64,000 nucleotides of DNA from Streptomyces sp. PKU-EA00015 (GTDB taxonomy: Bacteria; Actinomycetota; Actinomycetes; Streptomycetales; Streptomycetaceae): contig NZ_JABZEE010000002.1 in the NCBI RefSeq assembly GCF_013387495.1, positions 295,198 through 359,197 on the forward strand, in the 5' to 3' direction. Positions 7,669-15,976 of this stretch are shown here, one piece after another (position 1 is the first letter of the stretch; the number at the start of each line of letters is the position of its first letter). The position numbers were made by a program, and so were the translations under genes. The notes below the pieces were generated by a model that had not been told where the DNA came from, ran no database searches, and worked only from the letters and a program-made list of their open reading frames with translations.

Positions 7669-8688
7669 CTATGGGGCCAGGGCCTCAACGGCGTCGCACC
7701 AGGTCGCCAAGTCTGCGGTCGGATCCAGCTCCGCGCTCCGGGCCTTGGCGCGCTTCGATACCAGCCGATACTCGGCCGGGTCGCTGAGCAGCTTCCGGAT
7801 CACCGACTCGTATCCGTCGGCGTCGTGAAGGTCGACGAAGACGCCCGCCTCTCCCAGCGACTCGCACAGCCCCGGCGTGGGGTGGGCGACCACGGGCAAA
7901 CCGCTAGCCAGCGCCTCGACTCCAGCGCGCCCCCACGACTCATACGAGGACGGCATCAGCAGCACCTTCGTGCGGCTGTACACCTTCTCCCGCATCTCGT
8001 GGCCCGACAGGTGCCCCAGGATCTCCACGTTCGGAAGGTCTGGCAGAATCTGCTCCCCGTAGGCGCCGCGGACAGCAAGGAACTGCACGTCCGGCATACG
8101 CCGGGCCAGCTTCTCGAACAGCTGGCCGCCCTTCTCCAGATTGCAGTTGATGAGGGTCACCTTGTCGCCGGGCTTCGTGCGGTACTCCTCCGCGAACACT
8201 GGAGGCCGCACGATCAGCGACGACTTCGGCCTGATGCCCTTCGGGTACTCGGCGAAGAACAGCTCAGCTTCGCGCGCCATCCACTGCGAGTTGTAGACCG
8301 CGAGCGCCGTGCTTCCTGAAGCCATCTGTCGGAAGCTGGGCAGGTGCGTGTTATGGCACACCACCGCCAGAGGCTTGCCGTAGCCGCGGGCCAGCGCGCC
8401 GGCCGACGGAACGTTCTCCAGGTGGGAGACGACCACGTCGGCCTGCCGGATCGCGGTGGCGGCATCCAGGCGCGTCTGCAGCGGGACGATTCGCACGCCG
8501 TCCAGGTCGTAGGCCTCCCGGTCGTCGGTGTACCGGGACAGCCACACCGCCACGTCGTGACCGCGTTCGACCAGAGCACGGAGCATGGAGTGGACCATCC
8601 ACTCGGCGCCGGCGTTGTGGCGCGGCGGGTAGCCGTGCAGCCGGGCGACGAGCCGCATCGCCCGACTGCCCCTCCCGCCCTGCGTCAC
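7669..8688 (-). CDS. glycosyltransferase family 4 (GT-B fold) in the head cassette
   Basis: This 339-residue protein has the GT4 layout: an N-terminal domain with RLHGYPPRHNAGAEWMVHSM and a C-terminal domain ending its fold with SSYESWGRAGVEALASGLPV, the acidic nucleotide-sugar-binding E-x7-E region. It should move a sugar from a nucleotide donor to an acceptor not visible here. GTG 8688 overlaps the capsid stop (GTGA); ATG 8658, after GGGAGGGG, is an alternative. Its place between major capsid and connector suggests, as inference, that it decorates capsid protein or acts late in infection. Confidence 0.85.
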   Translation of the reverse strand: MTQGGRGSRAMRLVARLHGYPPRHNAGAEWMVHSMLRALVERGHDVAVWLSRYTDDREAYDLDGVRIVPLQTRLDAATAIRQADVVVSHLENVPSAGALARGYGKPLAVVCHNTHLPSFRQMASGSTALAVYNSQWMAREAELFFAEYPKGIRPKSSLIVRPPVFAEEYRTKPGDKVTLINCNLEKGGQLFEKLARRMPDVQFLAVRGAYGEQILPDLPNVEILGHLSGHEMREKVYSRTKVLLMPSSYESWGRAGVEALASGLPVVAHPTPGLCESLGEAGVFVDLHDADGYESVIRKLLSDPAEYRLVSKRAKARSAELDPTADLATWCDAVEALAP

Positions 8689-9641
8689 GAGCTGCCGCCC
8701 GCCGCCAGGTACTTGACGAACGCCTCGACGTCGCCGAGGACGAACCCGTAGTACGCCTCCGCCAGGAGGAGCACCAGGTTTTCCTGGAAGGCGCTGTGCA
8801 CGCCGCCGTCCTCGTCGATGTACGTCGCCTCACGGGAGATCCGCACCGTGATGTCCATGCCGACGCCGTAGGCGGTCTGCGACCAGTCGCCGCCGATGGC
8901 GCGGAGGCCGGTGTCGACCGTGCCGGACTGGCGGCGCAGTTTGCCGGACACGGCGCGGGAGTAGGCAAGCGGGTTACCGACCAGCGAGCCGGCCAGTGCC
9001 ATGTCCATTCCCGGATCCCGGGTCTCGACGAAGATCGGACGGCCGGTGGTGTCGGTCGCCCCGAGCAGGTCCAGCTGGAGACGGTGGTCGGCGACGGTGC
9101 CGGTGTAGTCCCAGTCGTCGGTGACGACTTCCCGCATGCCGTTGACGATGTCCTTGTAGATGCCGCCGGTGGCCTGCGATGCGGTACCGATCGTGACCGA
9201 CTTGGTCGTCTCGGCGAGGTAGTCCGGGAAGGGACCGGTGGCGCCCTTCATGGTCTTGCCGTGGATCGCTGCCCGGTCGAAGGCGCGGGAGAACGCGGTC
9301 GGCAGGTCGGACCTCAGCTGCGTCCACAGGCCGGCAGCGTTGGACTGCACGACCTCCATGGCCACCGGGATGAGAACGGCGATCTTCTTGCCGGTCATGG
9401 TCTTGATGTCAACGCCGCCCGTACCCAGGGGCTTGCGGCCGGCCTGCTCGACCCAGTCTGCGGTCGGAACGTCCAGCGGAACCGGCACGGCCGTGTTCGC
9501 GGACATCGACAGCGGCACCCGGCGGGCCAGCGACATGACGGCGGACTGCTCGACGGACTTCTCGAAGATCGGGCCGGTCAGGGTCGGGGGGAGGAACGTC
9601 GCATCGACGTCGCTCAGCTTGATCGGATTCGTTGCAACCAT
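8685..9641 (-). CDS. major capsid protein (HK97 fold)
   Basis: This 318-residue protein begins MVATNPIKLSDVDATFLPP. Further on come AVPVPLDVPTADWVEQAGRK and VLIPVAMEVVQSNAAGLW, the usual pattern of actinophage HK97-fold capsids, and DITVRISREATYIDE near the end. The protein assembles around the scaffold from the gene just upstream, 16 bases away. It has no long N-terminal delta domain, which fits the separate scaffold gene. Its stop overlaps the start of the glycosyltransferase. Confidence 0.88.
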   Translation of the reverse strand: MVATNPIKLSDVDATFLPPTLTGPIFEKSVEQSAVMSLARRVPLSMSANTAVPVPLDVPTADWVEQAGRKPLGTGGVDIKTMTGKKIAVLIPVAMEVVQSNAAGLWTQLRSDLPTAFSRAFDRAAIHGKTMKGATGPFPDYLAETTKSVTIGTASQATGGIYKDIVNGMREVVTDDWDYTGTVADHRLQLDLLGATDTTGRPIFVETRDPGMDMALAGSLVGNPLAYSRAVSGKLRRQSGTVDTGLRAIGGDWSQTAYGVGMDITVRISREATYIDEDGGVHSAFQENLVLLLAEAYYGFVLGDVEAFVKYLAAGGSS

Positions 9642-9656
9642 GGAGGGCTACCTCTC

Positions 9657-10244
9657 TCAGCGGCCCTTCAGGGCCTGAGTCATGAGCCCGGCGAAGATCT
9701 CGCCGGGATCGGAAGATGTGCGATTGCCGTTGCCCGATGAGCCCTGCGTGCGGTCCGGCGCCGGACGGCGAGGACCGGTGTCGGAAGGCTTGGCCCAGTG
9801 CGGCTTGCGCTTCAGGAGGTCCGCGAGGTCACGCTTGATGCCGTCGGTGTCGATGGCCCCGTTCTCGTCCACGTAAGCGGCGAGATCGAGGGCGCCGGCG
9901 GCGTCCTCCGGGTCGGCGAAGTCCGCTGAGGCGAGGGCCTCGACCTTTGCGCCAACCGCCGTGCGGACGGCCTTTGCGGCCCGCTCCTCGGCGGCGGTGA
10001 GCTGCTCGGTGAGCCGCTCCTGCTCCGACTTCTGCGCGTCCTCGAGCTCCTTCGCCTTCCTGGCGAGCGGCTCAAGCTCCTTCAGGCGCTCGCGCAGGCT
10101 CTTCGCCTCGCTGTTCGCCTTCTTGATCTTCGCTTCAGCGCGCGCCCTGTCGAACGGCTCCTCTTCGGTGCCTTCCGCCTCCGGGGCGGTCTCGGGCTCC
10201 TGCGGCTCCTCGACGGGCTCTACTTCCTGCGTCTCTTCGGGCAT
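9657..10244 (-). CDS. capsid scaffolding protein
   Basis: This 195-residue protein has a very acidic Pro/Glu-rich N-terminus (about residues 1-30), then a long charged coiled coil (RARAEAKIKKANSEAKSLRE to about 100), and ends with DPGEIFAGLMTQALKGR. This layout is typical of phage scaffold proteins, which guide procapsid assembly and leave the mature head. It sits between the MuF-like gene and the capsid gene, as expected. Confidence 0.85.
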   Translation of the reverse strand: MPEETQEVEPVEEPQEPETAPEAEGTEEEPFDRARAEAKIKKANSEAKSLRERLKELEPLARKAKELEDAQKSEQERLTEQLTAAEERAAKAVRTAVGAKVEALASADFADPEDAAGALDLAAYVDENGAIDTDGIKRDLADLLKRKPHWAKPSDTGPRRPAPDRTQGSSGNGNRTSSDPGEIFAGLMTQALKGR

Positions 10245-10298
10245 AGCGATGTCGCCCTCCTGGGGCTGAGAAAGACCACCTCCAGGGCGGTCAAGGGG

Positions 10299-11069
10299 TT
10301 ACAGAGCGGGCAGATGCCCGTGTTCGGCGAGCGCCAGGCGGAACCGCCTGAGCTGATCGCCTGAGTGAGGCGCCGCGAACTCGCGATACAGCCGCTCCCA
10401 CTCGCGTGCGTGATCGGACAGCTCGAACCGCTGCCCCTTGAACACCGGGACCACGCCGCAATGGCAGCCGTCGTGGGCCCGGAAATTTGCGGTGTCCTGC
10501 TTGTAGACCGCGCCGCGGATGGCGAGGGCCTTGCAGAAATAGCAGGCCCCCAGGGCGGCTGAGCGCGCCCATGCCGTTGCCTGTGAGTCCCGCCGCACCG
10601 CCTCCTGGACAGTGCCGCGCCCTTGATCCGCGACCAGTTTCTGAGCGACCGCCTCGGCCTTCTTCTCTGCCTGCTCCAGGCGGACGTCCAGTGGTTCGCG
10701 CTGAGCCTCCGTGGTCTCAGGATCGTCCGGGTCCCTGGGCCATAGATCCTTCGTCGCCCACCGCAGCGAGTTGGACACCTGCTCCTCCGGCGGCGGACCC
10801 AGCAGTGGGACCGTGAACCGTCCCGTCACACGGGCTGCCACACGCTCCGCCTCGTAGTAGTCCGCGGCCAGCGTCGAAGACGCCGCCCCGTACTGGTCAA
10901 CCAGTGCGCGCACGGCAGCAATCCAGTCCGGAACAGTGGCCTCGAGCCGCGATGGAATGATGATCCGCCGCAGACCCCGCATGTCACGTGCCAGGAGGCG
11001 TGTCAGACCCCGCTGGGTGCGCCGCTGCCGGCCGGCCGAGGAGCCCCCGTCAGAGACCAAGGTCGCCAT
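10299..11069 (-). CDS. MuF-like minor capsid protein with Cys/His metal-binding end
   Basis: I start at ATG 11069 (MATLVSDGGSS), which overlaps the portal end by 20 bases; the frame is open further up but is Arg-rich there. The helical body is followed by ACYFCKALAIRG and FRAHDGCHCG, a C-x2-C, H-x3-C-x-C set like the zinc site of phage MuF-type head proteins. About 256 residues. Such proteins bind the portal and may be injected with DNA. No toxin domain is attached. Confidence 0.75.
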   Translation of the reverse strand: MATLVSDGGSSAGRQRRTQRGLTRLLARDMRGLRRIIIPSRLEATVPDWIAAVRALVDQYGAASSTLAADYYEAERVAARVTGRFTVPLLGPPPEEQVSNSLRWATKDLWPRDPDDPETTEAQREPLDVRLEQAEKKAEAVAQKLVADQGRGTVQEAVRRDSQATAWARSAALGACYFCKALAIRGAVYKQDTANFRAHDGCHCGVVPVFKGQRFELSDHAREWERLYREFAAPHSGDQLRRFRLALAEHGHLPAL

Positions 11070-12477
11070 CGTCGACCTCCGGCTCCGTCGAGTCCTCCTC
11101 CGACTGCTGCGCCAGCCGATCCAGGAGCGCATTGCCCTGCGCCCTTCGCCGATCCGCCGCCACCCTGCGCCGCTGGTCCTCGTTCAGGCCGGCCATCTCA
11201 AGCAGCACATCCGAATCGGCGGGCACGATGCCGGCCTGCGCGAGCTTCACCGCCGCATCGGTCTGCGCGGCCAGCGTCGGTGTCGCAGGGTTCCGCCACA
11301 CCGTCTCGATACGCCGCGACCGGTCCGGCGGCTCGCCGTTCCGGAACCACAGCGCCAGGCGCATGGCTTCCCGATGCGTCGCGCCGAAACGGCGGATCCG
11401 GCGCTCGGCCTTCTTCACCAGCATCGCCTCGGAGCTGCGGATCGCGTCCGCGGAGGCAGGGTTGTCGCTGGTGTAGCCGAGCATGTGCGGCGGCAGCCCG
11501 AGCTGCGTCGCCATGATCCGCGCGTACAAATCAATGATCTTCGTCTGGCCGGACGGGTCATGCGCCGTGAACTGGCCCACCGTCGGCACCTGGCCGTCCT
11601 CGTCCCGCTCCAACGCCAGGACACGGCCGATGTACGTCTCCCACGCCGACTTCGCGTTCCCCTCCGCGTCCTGAAACGCCGACTCCGACGCGCCAAGAAT
11701 GTAGCGCTGCGGGGCGCCGAAGAACTCGGCAGCCACCTCCATGCCCATCAGCCGGCGGCACGCCGCATCCGTGATCGACATAACCTCGGGCGTGATCTCG
11801 CTCTTGCCCACCCGATCCGCCGTCCGCTGCCGGTTCGCCATCCGCAGCACCGGCGGCATACCCAGGCGGTGCTGGTCCCGATCGATGACTTCCCAGCCGC
11901 CGTTCACCTCGACAGCAAAGATGGTCTCGCCCGGCATGTAGAGGCTGATCAGCCGCTCATCCGGAGCCAGGCCGAAGTCCCACTTGTCCAGCGACTCCCG
12001 CAGCGCGAAACGCGGCACCCGTAGGCGCGCATCCCAGTCGAGCGTCATATCCAGCGGAGACTCGAAGGTGATCAGCGGCGGGGAATCGGGATCGTCCGCA
12101 GAGCCGACCGTCACGTACTCACGGCCGTAGGTCAGCGCATCGAGGTGCCCCAGGCTCGCCTCGTCGAACCAGTCGTTCGACTCCGCGATCTCGTCCAGCT
12201 CCGAGCCGTCGGACCCGTCAGCCCAGCGGAACGCCTCCAGATCGAGCCGCTGCTCAAGCGCCTCCACCCCGATCCGCGGCCAGCCGATGACCGTGTGCAG
12301 ACCCTTCAGCTGCGGCGGGATCGAAATGCCCAAGTCGCGGATCAGCTGCTCGCCGTTGAAGTAGGCATCCAGTAGCTCCAGCTTCAGCCGCTGGTTCATC
12401 AGATCCGACCGCAGCATCGTCAGAATCTGCTTCTCGTCGTCCGACAGCCCGATCAAAGGCAGAGTGGGAGTCGTCAC
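11050..12477 (-). CDS. portal protein
   Basis: This 475-residue protein forms the dodecameric DNA entry channel. It begins MTTPTLPLIGLSDDEKQILT and has RLKLELLDAYFNGEQLIRDL, the classical SPP1-like or actinophage portal opening; RIMATQLGLPPHMLGY and PASADAIRSSEAMLVKKAE are also typical. GTG 12477 overlaps the terminase stop (GTGA), showing translational coupling. The end is acidic (EVDDGDLGL). Confidence 0.92.
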   Translation of the reverse strand: MTTPTLPLIGLSDDEKQILTMLRSDLMNQRLKLELLDAYFNGEQLIRDLGISIPPQLKGLHTVIGWPRIGVEALEQRLDLEAFRWADGSDGSELDEIAESNDWFDEASLGHLDALTYGREYVTVGSADDPDSPPLITFESPLDMTLDWDARLRVPRFALRESLDKWDFGLAPDERLISLYMPGETIFAVEVNGGWEVIDRDQHRLGMPPVLRMANRQRTADRVGKSEITPEVMSITDAACRRLMGMEVAAEFFGAPQRYILGASESAFQDAEGNAKSAWETYIGRVLALERDEDGQVPTVGQFTAHDPSGQTKIIDLYARIMATQLGLPPHMLGYTSDNPASADAIRSSEAMLVKKAERRIRRFGATHREAMRLALWFRNGEPPDRSRRIETVWRNPATPTLAAQTDAAVKLAQAGIVPADSDVLLEMAGLNEDQRRRVAADRRRAQGNALLDRLAQQSEEDSTEPEVDDGDLGL

Positions 12478-14219
12478 CGCAGCACCACCACCCGTCCCTT
12501 ACCGCGCGCGCTGGAGCGCTTCGCCCAGACCGTCGAGTTCATGACCATCCGCCGCAGCATCCGCGCACCGATGGCACAGATCGCCAAGTCGACCTTCCGA
12601 GCCGACTCGCGGTGCTCCTTGCCGATCGTGTAGCCCCACGCGTTCGTGCGACGCCGCGCGTTGCCGATGTGCTGCTTCAACACCTTGTGGCCGTCGTGCG
12701 TCAGCTGCCGCTCCAGGACGTCCCGATAGAAGCGGTCCACGGCCTCCGTGAACGTCTGCTGCCGCCGCCGGTCACGCATGTCCCACATGACCGCATGCCG
12801 GTTGGTGCCCGACTGCACCGCCTTCAGCTTCAGCCGCTTGCCGTACCGATGCGCCCACGCGTCGATGTAGCCGTCCCAGTAGCGCTCGCCGTCCGCGTCG
12901 TCCTGGCCGGCTCCCGGGTCGGCGAAGAACGCGATCGGCCGGTAGTCGGCGAACACCTGGTCCACCACACCGTCGACCTGGTCCCGCGGCACCCGCCACG
13001 GCGTTCCGTCAGGCCAGTTCGCCGGCTTCTGCCACACCCCGAACGTCACCACATGCCCGTCCGACATACGGCAGCCCACCAACCCTGTCGCGTCGTCCGA
13101 CTTCGAGCCGTCGAAGAACAGCACCAGCTCGTCGCCAGGCTGAAGCTCGATGCCCTCATGCGGGCAGGCGTTCCACTCATAGGGAGCGAGGAACGCGTCC
13201 TCCGCGGCCACGATCTGGTTGAACCAGAAGCGGCGCGACCTCGAGGGTGGGTTACGGACGTCGAGGATCGACGCCTTCAGCCGCTCGATGTCCAGCCACG
13301 TCGAATCCCCGCGGACCGCCCGCAGCGTCGGCTCGATCCACGCCTCCGTCAGCTTCGCCTCGGCCGGAGCCTCAAGCGAGTCGTAGAAGAGACCCGTCTT
13401 CACCGCTCGTCCCGACTCGGCCGACTCGAACGCCTCCCGGGTCCGCTCGGCGACGCTGTCCTCGCCGGGCTCGTAGGCGTTGGTGATCGCCAGCGTCCGC
13501 GACTGCCCGTCAGCCGACTTGGTGGCGTTGCGCTCGATGACCGCAGCCATCTCGTGGCCCTGGTTCGACTCCACCCAGTGGTGGGTCTCGTTCATCGGAA
13601 CGAATGTCGGCCGGCCGCCCTCCAGCGCTCGCGGCGACGAGGTGACCGCTTCGATCCGAGCTCGCCCCTTGTCGGCGTAGATGATCTCCTTGCCGAGGTC
13701 GATGCAGTACTCCTCGATCGCCCGCTTCGAGAACAGCGACGGGAAAAGAGTCATCGTGTTCCGCGTCTGGTCCTGGCTCACGGCCGCGATCTGAACCCAC
13801 GCCGCCGGATGCTGCATCCCCAGTGGCTGCCCCGGCGGGATGCCCCACTCGTTGCCCTCGTCCGCCACCTGCCCCGACGGCCGGCACGGGCCGACGAACT
13901 CGAACCCGGACCAGGTGCCGACGACCGGATCCTTGCCCCAGCCCTTCAGCCGCTGGATTACCCCGTCGCGGTACAGGAACCGGTTCGTCACCGGATCCAT
14001 CGCGTACCACCACAGAGTCAAGCGGGCCTGCTCAGGCGTGTACCGCCACGGCGCCCCCACATGATGCTGCAGATAGGTCGCCGTCCATGCCAGCGCATGC
14101 CAGCCCAACGTGTACTCCGGCAGCAGGAAACGACCATCAGGGCCACGCTTCCACGTCGGCCCCAGGATGGAGGGCTGAACGACATCGGGGACCTCCCCCT
14201 CAGCCGCCTGCGAGATCAC
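12474..14219 (-). CDS. terminase large subunit
   Basis: This 581-residue packaging motor has an N-terminal ATPase and a C-terminal nuclease. A Walker-A-like loop KGWGKDPV lies near residues 92-99, and MNETHHWVES follows in the ATPase domain. The nuclease part has ELVLFFDGSKSDDATGL with clustered acids, then FFADPGAGQDDADGERYW. GTG 14219 overlaps the small terminase end by 20 bases. It cuts concatemers and pumps DNA into the procapsid at the portal encoded next. Confidence 0.93.
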   Translation of the reverse strand: MISQAAEGEVPDVVQPSILGPTWKRGPDGRFLLPEYTLGWHALAWTATYLQHHVGAPWRYTPEQARLTLWWYAMDPVTNRFLYRDGVIQRLKGWGKDPVVGTWSGFEFVGPCRPSGQVADEGNEWGIPPGQPLGMQHPAAWVQIAAVSQDQTRNTMTLFPSLFSKRAIEEYCIDLGKEIIYADKGRARIEAVTSSPRALEGGRPTFVPMNETHHWVESNQGHEMAAVIERNATKSADGQSRTLAITNAYEPGEDSVAERTREAFESAESGRAVKTGLFYDSLEAPAEAKLTEAWIEPTLRAVRGDSTWLDIERLKASILDVRNPPSRSRRFWFNQIVAAEDAFLAPYEWNACPHEGIELQPGDELVLFFDGSKSDDATGLVGCRMSDGHVVTFGVWQKPANWPDGTPWRVPRDQVDGVVDQVFADYRPIAFFADPGAGQDDADGERYWDGYIDAWAHRYGKRLKLKAVQSGTNRHAVMWDMRDRRRQQTFTEAVDRFYRDVLERQLTHDGHKVLKQHIGNARRRTNAWGYTIGKEHRESARKVDLAICAIGARMLRRMVMNSTVWAKRSSARGKGRVVVLR

Positions 14220-14634
14220 GGTAAGCGTCCAACGGACTCACAGACGCCAACTTCGGACCGGACGGCTTCCGCTCCAGCTCCATACGAGCCCGACGCCGGT
14301 CGCCCTCCGTTGTCAGCAGGCTCGTCATCACCGAGTTCAGAGCAGCCACATACTGCCCGTTCGGCGGCCGGTCCGACGACAGGCCACGAGACATCAGCTC
14401 AGCCGCATACCGGGCCATCGCCCAGTCAGACGGCTCGTAGAAAGCAGCCTGCCCCGACTCGCGCAGCGACAGGTACCAGTCCGTCGCGATCTCGTGCCAA
14501 TTGGGATCCGGTTCAGGGAGCTCGGGTAGATCCTCCGGCGGTCCCGCCGGTGCCTGCTTCAGCTCGGGCCCGTCGTCCTTGTTCCGGCGACGACGCTCCT
14601 CGCTGCGCTTCGGGATCGGTCCGTGTGCGCCCAT
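14200..14634 (-). CDS. terminase small subunit
   Basis: I use ATG 14634 (MGAHGPIPKRSEERRRRN), because GGAGG lies six bases before it; this gives 144 residues. After the basic N-terminus, DWYLSLRESGQAAFYEPSDW and RYAAELMSRGL match actinophage P27-type small terminases, which recognise the packaging site. The DNA just upstream (14653-14857) is a natural place for cos. Confidence 0.85.
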   Translation of the reverse strand: MGAHGPIPKRSEERRRRNKDDGPELKQAPAGPPEDLPELPEPDPNWHEIATDWYLSLRESGQAAFYEPSDWAMARYAAELMSRGLSSDRPPNGQYVAALNSVMTSLLTTEGDRRRARMELERKPSGPKLASVSPLDAYRDLAGG

Positions 14635-14652
14635 GACGACCTCCAGGGTCAA

Positions 14653-14857
14653 GGCACGCCACCAGGGCGCGCAGAGTGGGCTTGGCGACCGCTCGGGCCG
14701 CCTCCAGGGCGGCCGTAACGGCGAGTAGTCGGCTGGCGGGCGGCCAAGGGAACCCGTACAGACAGTCAGGTGCTATACGGCCCCGATGGGCGGACGGCGG
14801 GGGGAGGGGGTATGCCCCCTATGTCCGATCCGGCTCAGCCGATCGATGTTGGCCGGC
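14653..14857. other. non-coding gap upstream of small terminase, candidate cos region
   Basis: No gene is supported here. The stretch contains GGGGGTATGCCCCC (14806-14819), an inverted repeat set in a G-rich run. Cos sites of siphoviruses usually lie beside the small terminase gene, so this is a candidate. No overhang or second copy can be shown from this window. Confidence 0.3.
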
Positions 14858-15025
14858 TCAGGCCATCTCGTGGGTCCAGGAGTGGGCCCATACATCGGTG
14901 TAGTCGGGCTCGACGACGAGCATGAGGTGATCGCACTCGCTGGTCGCGCTCCATGTCTGCATGGTGATCGGTACGACGACGTCGCAGTCGGGACACTGGA
15001 CGTGCGCTGTGCAGGTAGCTGCCAC
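14858..15025 (-). CDS. small Cys-containing phage protein
   Basis: A 55-residue frame from GTG 15025, with AAGGGGG just before it. It reads VAATCTAHVQCPDCDVVVPI and ends VWAHSWTHEMA. Three cysteines near the start (C-x5-C-x2-C) and a later Cys-x-His could bind a metal. The function is unknown. The spacing to its neighbour and the good ribosome site support a real gene. Confidence 0.55.
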   Translation of the reverse strand: MAATCTAHVQCPDCDVVVPITMQTWSATSECDHLMLVVEPDYTDVWAHSWTHEMA

Positions 15026-15045
15026 TGATCCCCCTTGCGCTGGTC

Positions 15046-15273
15046 CTACCGCCTGCGCATGCCGGTGTTGGCCTTGCTCCCTGGCCATGTCCCTGTACGT
15101 GCTCGGTGCATGCGTGCGCAGTAGCCCTTGGCCCTGGGCCCGAGGTACTTGGCGAGCTGCCTGTTGCACCTGGTCCAGTCGCCTGGTGTTCCCCACCGGA
15201 TGCGTGCTGCGCCGGCGCCGGTTCCCCAGTACCGCTTGAGTGCGGAGGCGTTGCCGCTCTTGCTCCTTGCCAC
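15046..15273 (-). CDS. conserved small basic phage protein
   Basis: A 75-residue Arg/Lys-rich protein: MARSKSGNASALKRYWGTG, then ARIRWGTPGDWTRCNRQL and GPRAKGYCARMH. Proteins of this pattern are common next to HNH and terminase genes in Streptomyces phages and prophages. They may bind nucleic acid, but no function is established. Confidence 0.65.
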   Translation of the reverse strand: MARSKSGNASALKRYWGTGAGAARIRWGTPGDWTRCNRQLAKYLGPRAKGYCARMHRARTGTWPGSKANTGMRRR

Positions 15274-15279
15274 AGTGGT

Positions 15280-15492
15280 TCACTCCTTCTGCGGCGCGGG
15301 CTCCTGGTCTTGGTGTTCGTCTACCCGTTGGATGTGGGCTCCTTGCCCGCTGGGTATGGCGAGGCAGAAGCCTTGGGCGTCGGCGAAGACGGCCCATCCG
15401 CTGTCGAAGGTGAGGGTGAGGGCGGGGTCCTCGATGAGGATGTCCTCGCGCCGTTGTTCGGCGGGGTGCTGGATGAGGTAGGCCGGCATCAC
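15280..15492 (-). CDS. hypothetical phage protein
   Basis: A 70-residue acidic protein (MMPAYLIQHPAEQRREDILI, then LTLTFDSGWAVFADAQGFCL). Its start overlaps the HNH stop by four bases, so it is translated with it. I do not recognise the family; a single short beta-rich domain seems likely. Confidence 0.55.
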   Translation of the reverse strand: MMPAYLIQHPAEQRREDILIEDPALTLTFDSGWAVFADAQGFCLAIPSGQGAHIQRVDEHQDQEPAPQKE

Positions 15493-15782
15493 TTGAGTCC
15501 GGGGTGTTGTTCGGGGGGCCGCTTGGTTTGTGGCCGCGGGTTGTTGCGCTGGGCCTCGTTCCCCTCAGCGCTGGACTTCTGGTCGTGGCATGGGCCGCAT
15601 ACGCCTTGCAGGCCGGCCTCGCTGTGGTCGTCCGCCTTGGCCACGATGTGGTCGCAAAAGCGGGAGGGCCGGACGCCACAGATCTTGCATATCGGGTCGC
15701 GTTCGAGGATGCGGGCCCGGATCTTCTTCCATCCGGGCGGCAGTCGCTTCACCCGGTCTGAGCCCTGCCAGCCGCCGCTCAT
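15489..15782 (-). CDS. HNH endonuclease
   Basis: A 97-residue HNH protein. WKKIRARILERDPICKICG supplies the first metal-binding pair, FCDHIVAKADDHSEAG the central D-H, and LQGVCGPCHDQKSS the last pair and His. HNH proteins beside terminase often help cut DNA at cos during packaging. Its start overlaps the stop of the gene at 15779 (ATGA). The terminase genes lie just downstream in the same direction. Confidence 0.9.
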   Translation of the reverse strand: MSGGWQGSDRVKRLPPGWKKIRARILERDPICKICGVRPSRFCDHIVAKADDHSEAGLQGVCGPCHDQKSSAEGNEAQRNNPRPQTKRPPEQHPGLK

Positions 15783-15958
15783 GTCTTCAGGATGGAGGCG
15801 AGCGCGACGGCGTTGACGTTGAACTCGCGCACCCAGGCGATCACGTCGCCATCCGAGTTCCTGAAGCGGAAGACGCCTTCACTGATGTCGTGCTCGGCGC
15901 TGTCGGCTTCGACGTGCTGGACTAGATCGTTGTCGTAGACGATGACGTACTGTGCCAT
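15779..15958 (-). CDS. small hypothetical phage protein
   Basis: A 59-residue protein, MAQYVIVYDNDLVQHVEADS, ending VNAVALASILKT, with the middle FRFRNSDGDVIAWVREF. The ATG follows GGAGCCCGCGCC, the same ribosome-site layout seen before 5092 and 18131. Its stop overlaps the HNH start. The function is unknown. Its beta-rich pattern resembles small actinobacterial proteins that report amino-acid or nucleotide context, but I cannot assign one. Confidence 0.65.
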   Translation of the reverse strand: MAQYVIVYDNDLVQHVEADSAEHDISEGVFRFRNSDGDVIAWVREFNVNAVALASILKT

Positions 15959-15976
15959 GGCGCGGGCTCCTGTGGG

